Positions 58,161-64,000 of a stretch of 64,000 bases of DNA are shown here, one piece after another (position 1 is the stretch's first letter; every line of letters begins with the position of its first letter). This DNA is from Branchiostoma floridae (Eukaryota > Chordata > Leptocardii > Amphioxiformes > Branchiostomatidae), in contig NC_049989.1 in NCBI RefSeq assembly GCF_000003815.2, positions 4,989,227 through 5,053,226 on the forward strand, read 5' to 3'. Under the pieces are notes generated by a model that ran no database searches, had not been told where the DNA came from, and saw only the letters and a list, made by a program, of their open reading frames with translations. The position numbers and the translations under genes are program-made.

Positions 58161-61100
58161 AAGGAAAACTTTACAGACCCTTTTATGGTGCTTACTTTTG
58201 AGATGTTTTATTTTTAATGTTTTTTCCAACAGATGATGTACTACATGTATTGTGCGTATATTCACATCATGCCTATCATTGCCATCCTCATTGAGAAAGG
58301 CTGGTGACTGTCATCTTGCTCACCAAAGTGACACACACTAATTGGATTAACAATCACTTCCTGCACCTAAAATACCAGGTATTTTATACTTCTTAAGAAA
58401 TTAGGACACACCATTCCATCAGGATGTAGTCACTCACACAAAGGTAACAAAGTAACCACACCCTGCTTGTTTTTTCTTCAGTTCCACACGTCCGCTCTTG
58501 TTGGTGCTCCCTGGAAAGAAAAGAATTCCAAGACTCTGAGTTGTCACCTTAGGGCACTTTGCCAATCATTCATACCATTGTGTTGACTAAGATGGGGCTC
58601 GAGATTTAAAGTCACAGAATTGCCTTTTAACACTTTTTTTTATACCACCAACAGCGTTATTGCACTAAAACGTGTGGTTTCATGAGACTATTTACAGACC
58701 AATCTTCACTTGCGCAGTGTTTATTATCATGATTGTGGCTCTAAACTAACAATTGCAGGGAGGTTTTAGAACAGGTTCGCCCAGATGTGGCAGCGAGAGG
58801 CCGACCCCAGGAATTACAAATGTTTGGAATTCCGCATGTATTGTGGTGTATGCAAATGAAGCCGTCTGACCACCTGCGGTAGTGCCATTTATGCCAGCCC
58901 GTCAGTGAGTTGGGGTGTGTCCCTCCAAGTGGCCTTCCTCCGTGCAAGCTGCACCTGTGGAGCCTGATCTTAAGCTTCAAACAGGTGAGTGAAACTTTTC
59001 TGTACTGTTAGCGTCCCGGAAATGATTTAAAGATTAGTCTGATGTGGTTGTTTAAGGATTATTACTTTCGAATTGTGTTGTTCAGGACTTTTTCTAAGTG
59101 TGCCAATCTGGGTCATAGTTTGTTAATGGATAGTTCTAAACTAAGCATGTACAGAAAGAACTATCTAAAACATTCAATAGTCTGGTCTCGAATTTTGAAG
59201 ACCTAGGAAGTAACTAAGTAACTGTACAGTACTTCTTGAAGTTTTCTTGTGAGTACTTTACATCTTGAGCCAATAAAAGTGCCAATAGACAGCTTCATCA
59301 TTTTTATCATTTCCTAACCCTAAAAAAAGACCAAATTCATTTTTAAAAGTTCAATGAATTTGATGTCTTTGATAATACTTTTAGACATATTTTGAGAGAA
59401 ACTGAAGTGGTAAGTTTAGTAAAGTAGACTTCTGGTGGATGATCACTACTGTTTGTAATGTAGAACTGAAAGTTGTCTAACATCTCATTATCCTGTGCAT
59501 TGATTATATGTCTTTGTTTATCAGTGGTTGGCTTGTTTCCAATATACCTGTAGCCCCGTGTTAGCAAATTTAGCTCAGTGGCTTAAGTTATCTTTTAGCA
59601 GCTCTGTGTTAAAAAGTTAGTCTTTGTGATAAAAGCAGAACTTAAATCCTGTTACAGACAAAGTATGTCATTGTTATTTACATTGGATTTGGTGAGAAAA
59701 CACATGCAGGTACTGTGTACAGTCAGACTATAATTATCTGGTGTCAACAAGGCAGTGTTGAGCTGTCTGTGGTCTCTTTCATAAATTCTTTAGTTTCTGA
59801 CAGATCTCTGAATGTCTGAATTTTTGTAGGAATTCTATTGATTTCAATAAATCCCATATTTTGTTAACAGATATTCTAGAAAGAAAGGATGACGGGGGAG
59901 AAAAGGACAAGACTTCTTTGTAGAAAAAAAAACTAGAACAATGACAAAAAGCAATATGACATTGTTTTGATGTTACTCCCTCCTACATGTACCTCTTCAT
60001 TTGTGTTTTGTAGAACTTTGAAATTAAAAAAAAATGGTTGCATAGCCTTCCCTGCAATTGAAATTCTTAATTTGAGCCCTGTTGATATATAAATAGAAGG
60101 GGAAGTATGTGACTTTGTTTATGCTCTGAGTCTGGTCAAGGTGACTTTGTTGTGAAGAGGCACTGACAAATGTAATTTACAGTGCACAAGGTCAAATTTT
60201 TGTTCAAATAGCATGCCCTTTTTCTCAAATCTTACTCCCTCTTTTTAAAGCTTTTCATTTTAGTATAAATCAGACATACTGATAGGTCTAACCTGTATTT
60301 CAAAGTTGAAATCTTGACAAACTTTTCTATTTAATTCATTGTAGAGGTTGGTATCATTTGATTTTGTTAGGCATACAAGACACCATAAGATGCCATTTAC
60401 CAGTAATTGTCTCAAAACACTGAGAAAAAAAACAACACTTCATTAGATAAACAATGAAGGAGTGATAAGCAGGTGGCGGTGGAAGCATTCTGTTTCCTTC
60501 AAAGACGCAAAGTGTGGTGGAATTAAGTTATGCCAAGTATTTAAACTCAACACGATTTGAAAAATTCCAGAAAGGACTGAATTTTTAGCAGCTTGTTCAC
60601 CTGTCACAAGCTATGTATTAATATAAACACAAAAGTATGGATTAAAGTTGAGTTATGTCCGGTCTGTCCTAAAAACTGGAATGAGCTATTCAATGTGCCT
60701 TTAGTATCTATTTCACAGCCTTTTGCCCAGCAGATGTTTAGGAGGGTAGATTCTATGTCATATGCCTTGTGGCCACAGCTTACATTAGAGCAATGCCCCA
60801 GAGGGGCCTTCCATCCAGTCAGACTAGCGTGTCCGCATACCCCATATCTCTGTCATGCCAGGCCAATCATTGCTCATGTATGACTACATTAGTAACAAAT
60901 AGTATGCACTTGTAGGGTTTTAATTCTGCATTTTGTAAGATTGTAGGTTTTTCACTTGCCTTAAAATTGTAGAGTTTGTGGAATGGAAGAAGTGATTGTA
61001 GCCCTATAGAAGGTTATAGAATGTCAGGTGGCTAACTAATGTTCATCCTTGGCCTGTTTTGTTTCAGACAAAAGTTGTTTGTAGGGGACAAACATTTGAT

Positions 61101-61586
61101 CATTTTTATACAAGGTGTTCCTCATGCTGAAAATTCCATGCAAAAAATAAAGAATGCTCAGAAACTTACGCACAATCTTGTTGACTTACAAGCCAACCAA
61201 CCAATGACACCAAAACATAACATTCTCCTTTCTTACAAGTCTGTATTCACAACAGGTGTGTAGTTCATTGCATAGTTCAGGAAACCATTACATGTAGAGT
61301 CAGGTATTTTCCTCTTTGAACTTCTACAACATGACCACCTGTGTTTACATTTAAACATCCTAGATTACTGAACTGTCACTGTCAAAATTTGAGCCATGGG
61401 GGTTGTAATCGTTTAAAAACAAAAACACAAAACCCCTCTCAGTCTGTGACATTGTTGTGATCAAGCTTGTTGTTGAATGGAAATGTCCACATTGTTAGTG
61501 TGAATTTTAAGCTGAAGTAACATGTATCAGCTTTGAATTTTTGAGTGATTTTCTAACCTTTGTACATGTTTGACATAACTCCACAG
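58161..61586. other. No supported gene; possible 5' exon at about 58741-58980
   Basis: A GC-richer block (58741-58980) ends CTTCAAACAG/GTGAGT, a strong plus-strand donor, and has no open plus frame across it. It could be a non-coding 5' exon of the gene that starts at 61587. The opposite strand is open for 79 codons but has no ATG or acceptor. The rest looks intronic or intergenic. Confidence 0.25.
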
Positions 61587-63653
61587 TTATCCAGGAAAGG
61601 GGCATCAGGACTGGTGGGTGAAGATGAGTGTTCTCGGTGCGGATGAACAGCTCCGAATAGAGCAACAGGTAAGAGGACCTACTCACACACTGCAGGTTTT
61701 CAAAATGCTTGTTGTCTTGCTTAGATGATTTTTGCAGGTAGAAGAAAACAATTGGTTCAATGAAGTCGCCAGAGTCCAGACAATTGTATATAGCTGCCTG
61801 CTTTGATACTAATGATAGTGTTGCCTTTACTTTCTTACTCTAGCCCAGGTAATAAAGACATACATTATAATGTGGAAGTTCTTCTTTCAATTCAAGGATA
61901 CGTTTTGCAATACCACGAGCAAAATTAGGCCTTTTACATGTAATTTTCACACCTTTCTCTCTTGCCACCCCCCATCAATGGTAGTTTGTCGCAGCATAAC
62001 AATTGTCATTCACGACAATGAGTCTATTTAGTGTGAAAAACATGTAATAGACTACTACTCCAGTGACTGATTATACTGTATGTGTATGTAACAATCAAGT
62101 TATCTCCATTGCATTTCGACACATTTCTTGCCATTAGTTGTGATAAATTATTCTGACCTATTTTGCCATGTATTTTTTTAGAAGACAGACAAAGGTGTGG
62201 TGTCATCTGTGAATGGTTGGATGAGCAATGGCCTGCCAACAGGGGTGCAGAAGCCAAAGTACAACAAGGCTGGCAAACTGGTGTTAGACGAGCAAGAGGT
62301 TGTCTGTGAGGATGGTAGAATGGTAGGTAACAAAAATGTACATGTTACATGTACAAAATGTATAGAAATACTTCAAATATTTTTTGTCGTGAAATTTAAG
62401 ATTAATGTTAAAGAGAATCAACTGCTTGTACTTCTTACATTGTACTTGTACACGTTAATGTACTGAAATTAATATTGGTTATATTTAAGTAAACTTGATA
62501 TGGGTTAAATGGAATTGGTCTCAGATGTTTTGGACTAATAAGGCACATTTTCAGCCTAAAGGCAGAGGCAGATTTGACACGCATGATTTGCATAAATTTG
62601 AATACTTGTTGATTACATAATTGAAGTACCTATATATGTATGATTACTATATATGTAATATATGTAAAGATACATGATACACGTATTAGACTTAACACAG
62701 TATCTGTCCCACAGGTGCTGGACAGATGTCTGCAGGATGAGGTTGTAGAAGTGGAGGATTTGGGGCATTTGCTTATCAAAAATAAACCAAAGAAAGTACA
62801 GGTAAGATAGCTTGATTATTACACACCAGTATTATATATGTGTCTTTAGTTTATTATTTTAACTTCCTTGGTGTATCAAATGGTGAGTGCACATGGAATG
62901 AAACGAGGGAAACTCAAAGGGAAAACATGAAGAAGCATCATCCATGTATCTGTAACAATGAGATCTATTTTTGTAACATTACATGACTATGTATTATTTT
63001 ACTTCACAGAAGAAGATAGAAGAGCCTGCTGTAAAGCAAGAAGAGGTAAGCCACATACTAAATCTTTAATCAAACATCAAAGCTCTAGATGGTTAAGTTG
63101 CTTTAGCCTTTGCGCATATTTTATGTAAGTTTCTCACAAGTTATCATTTCTATAGTCACTGGAGAAAGTGCTTTCAGCATATCAAAGGCAAAGGTCTATC
63201 AACCCCTCACTGTAATGTTATTCCCTGCTACTGAAACAGCAAGGAAACTTGCCACTAGCACTACAAGTGTCCAAACGAACTTGTGAACCTGACAGAGATC
63301 TGACTTATTCTCTTCTTTAGGAGTTCAAGCCAAAAGGTGGAGGGATGAAGATCATTATCAAGGGGCCATTCAAGGTCAAGCACACGGCCCCGTCCTTCAT
63401 CAAGGAGAAGAAGACCGTTCAAGAAGCTCCACCGGTAGAGACAATTAACTTGGATTTAAGAAGGAAGTTGGTGTGGCAGGTGGAAGGGCAACCTCTTGAG
63501 TTAGAGGTGCCGAGGGGGGCAGAGGTCAGGATGTCAGGGTCAGAGTTCAGACTGCCGGGATCGCTGACGGGTGGTCAGGACTCGGTGGAAGAGATCTCGG
63601 GATTGTATCAGGCAAAATCAGGTGTTAGAGATGATGTTAGGCACCGGTTTGAG
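61587..63653 (+). CDS. Unrecognised gene, five exons, continues past the right edge
   Basis: Exons 61587-61668 (ATG at 61624), 62182-62322, 62715-62801, 63010-63045 and 63321-63653 all have GT-AG borders and all join in phase 0, giving at least 214 residues from MSVLGADEQL. That consistency makes it a real gene. Content: a short leader, then SVNGWMSNGLPTGVQKPKY, an acidic DEQEVVCEDGRM stretch, Lys-rich linkers (KNKPKKVQKK), GGGMKIIIKGPFKVKH, and a region with ETINLDLRRKLVWQVEGQPL. No signal peptide or membrane span. The frame is open upstream of the ATG back to the acceptor (YPGKGHQDWWVK), so the true start may lie in an earlier exon. I do not recognise the family and assign no function. The exon ends in HRFE before GTGAGA; later exons lie outside the window. 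Confidence 0.7.
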
Positions 63654-64000
63654 GTGAGACAGAAAAATTACTGAAAGTATTGCATGAGCAGTAACATCAT
63701 CATCATCATCTGCAGAGTGCCAAGGGACATCTCCACATACGGCATCCTCCCTGGCATAAAAATTGCGCAGCGGCTGCAAAGTGTCCCAATTTCTGCTCAA
63801 ATTGGCATGGCATTTTCAGGCAGCATGGCATGGCAATTGCATGACATTTTTAAGAAACCATTAGTGCTGTTATGCTGCTTTACTTTTTTTGTGTTAAAAC
63901 ACGCTATCGCACAGTAAGCTTTTCTGTAGCATGACTGTGATTTTAGCATCTATTTTCACTAAATGTTACAGTATATAGTTTTGTAACCTTTTAGATATTT
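63654..64000. other. Intron of the unrecognised gene
   Basis: It follows the donor GAG/GTGAGA at 63654. A short open frame (about 63684-63914) spans a CATCATCAT run but has no proper start or protein-like pattern. Confidence 0.4.

Noticed and set aside
58443-58512. Possible minus-strand exon reading STNKSGRVELKKKQAGCGY
   Set aside because: It has an acceptor (TTTCCAG) and either a stop or a donor, but no partner exons could be found. Too short to support alone.
58741-58980. 79-codon minus-strand frame
   Set aside because: It begins at TTG, has no acceptor before it, and the block carries a strong plus-strand donor instead.
63684-63917. Small frame near the right edge
   Set aside because: It follows a donor and a CAT repeat, with no start context or protein pattern. 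Likely intronic.
1-64000. CRISPR arrays, operons or prokaryotic systems
   Set aside because: Genes are intron-split eukaryotic types. The tandem repeats lack unique spacers of constant size.

Overview
The window looks like nuclear DNA of an invertebrate chordate. Amphioxus (Branchiostoma) is the best guess, not a certainty. The evidence is a set of intron-rich genes whose spliced products align almost end to end with vertebrate CDC45, UFD1, mevalonate kinase and SSRP1, with many GT-AG introns of 100-2500 bp. The introns are dense with short palindromic MITEs and Pol III-derived SINEs, and there is a long LRR receptor of the kind expanded in amphioxus. Two runs of exactly 100 N mark scaffold gaps. 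All exon joins below were made by eye from splice sites, reading phase and remembered family alignments; no search was run.

Layout. 1-656 (-): 5' part of an endonuclease/exonuclease/phosphatase-like gene that runs off the left edge. 0.8-4 kb: a 35-bp minisatellite, a segmental duplication and two decayed copies of a transmembrane exon. 5954-15829 (-): CDC45, 24 coding exons, 561 aa. 16399-21070 (+): UFD1, 11 coding exons, 300 aa, divergent from CDC45. 21-24 kb: zinc-finger remnant and degenerate repeats. 24033-28157 (-): LRR transmembrane receptor whose coding sequence is split by a 933-bp inverted-repeat element with a 9-bp target duplication. 28-31 kb: decayed pieces of related genes plus a gap. 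31336-35443 (+): BTB-BACK-kelch protein, 4 coding exons, 649 aa. 36373-41776 (-): mevalonate kinase, 10 coding exons, 389 aa. 42035-54194 (+): SSRP1, 16 coding exons, 736 aa, divergent from MVK. 55-61 kb: gene-poor, repeat-rich. 61587-63653 (+): five exons of an unrecognised gene that continues past the right edge.

How the genes relate. CDC45 (replicative helicase) and UFD1 (p97 adaptor, which among other jobs helps unload the CMG helicase containing CDC45) share a 569-bp divergent promoter with an E2F-like site. The same head-to-head pair exists in the human 22q11.2 region. MVK and SSRP1 share a 258-bp divergent promoter, also with an E2F-like site; this pairing is not the human arrangement. 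The most unusual locus is the LRR receptor with its intra-exonic transposon, which could be either a broken allele or a newly acquired intron.
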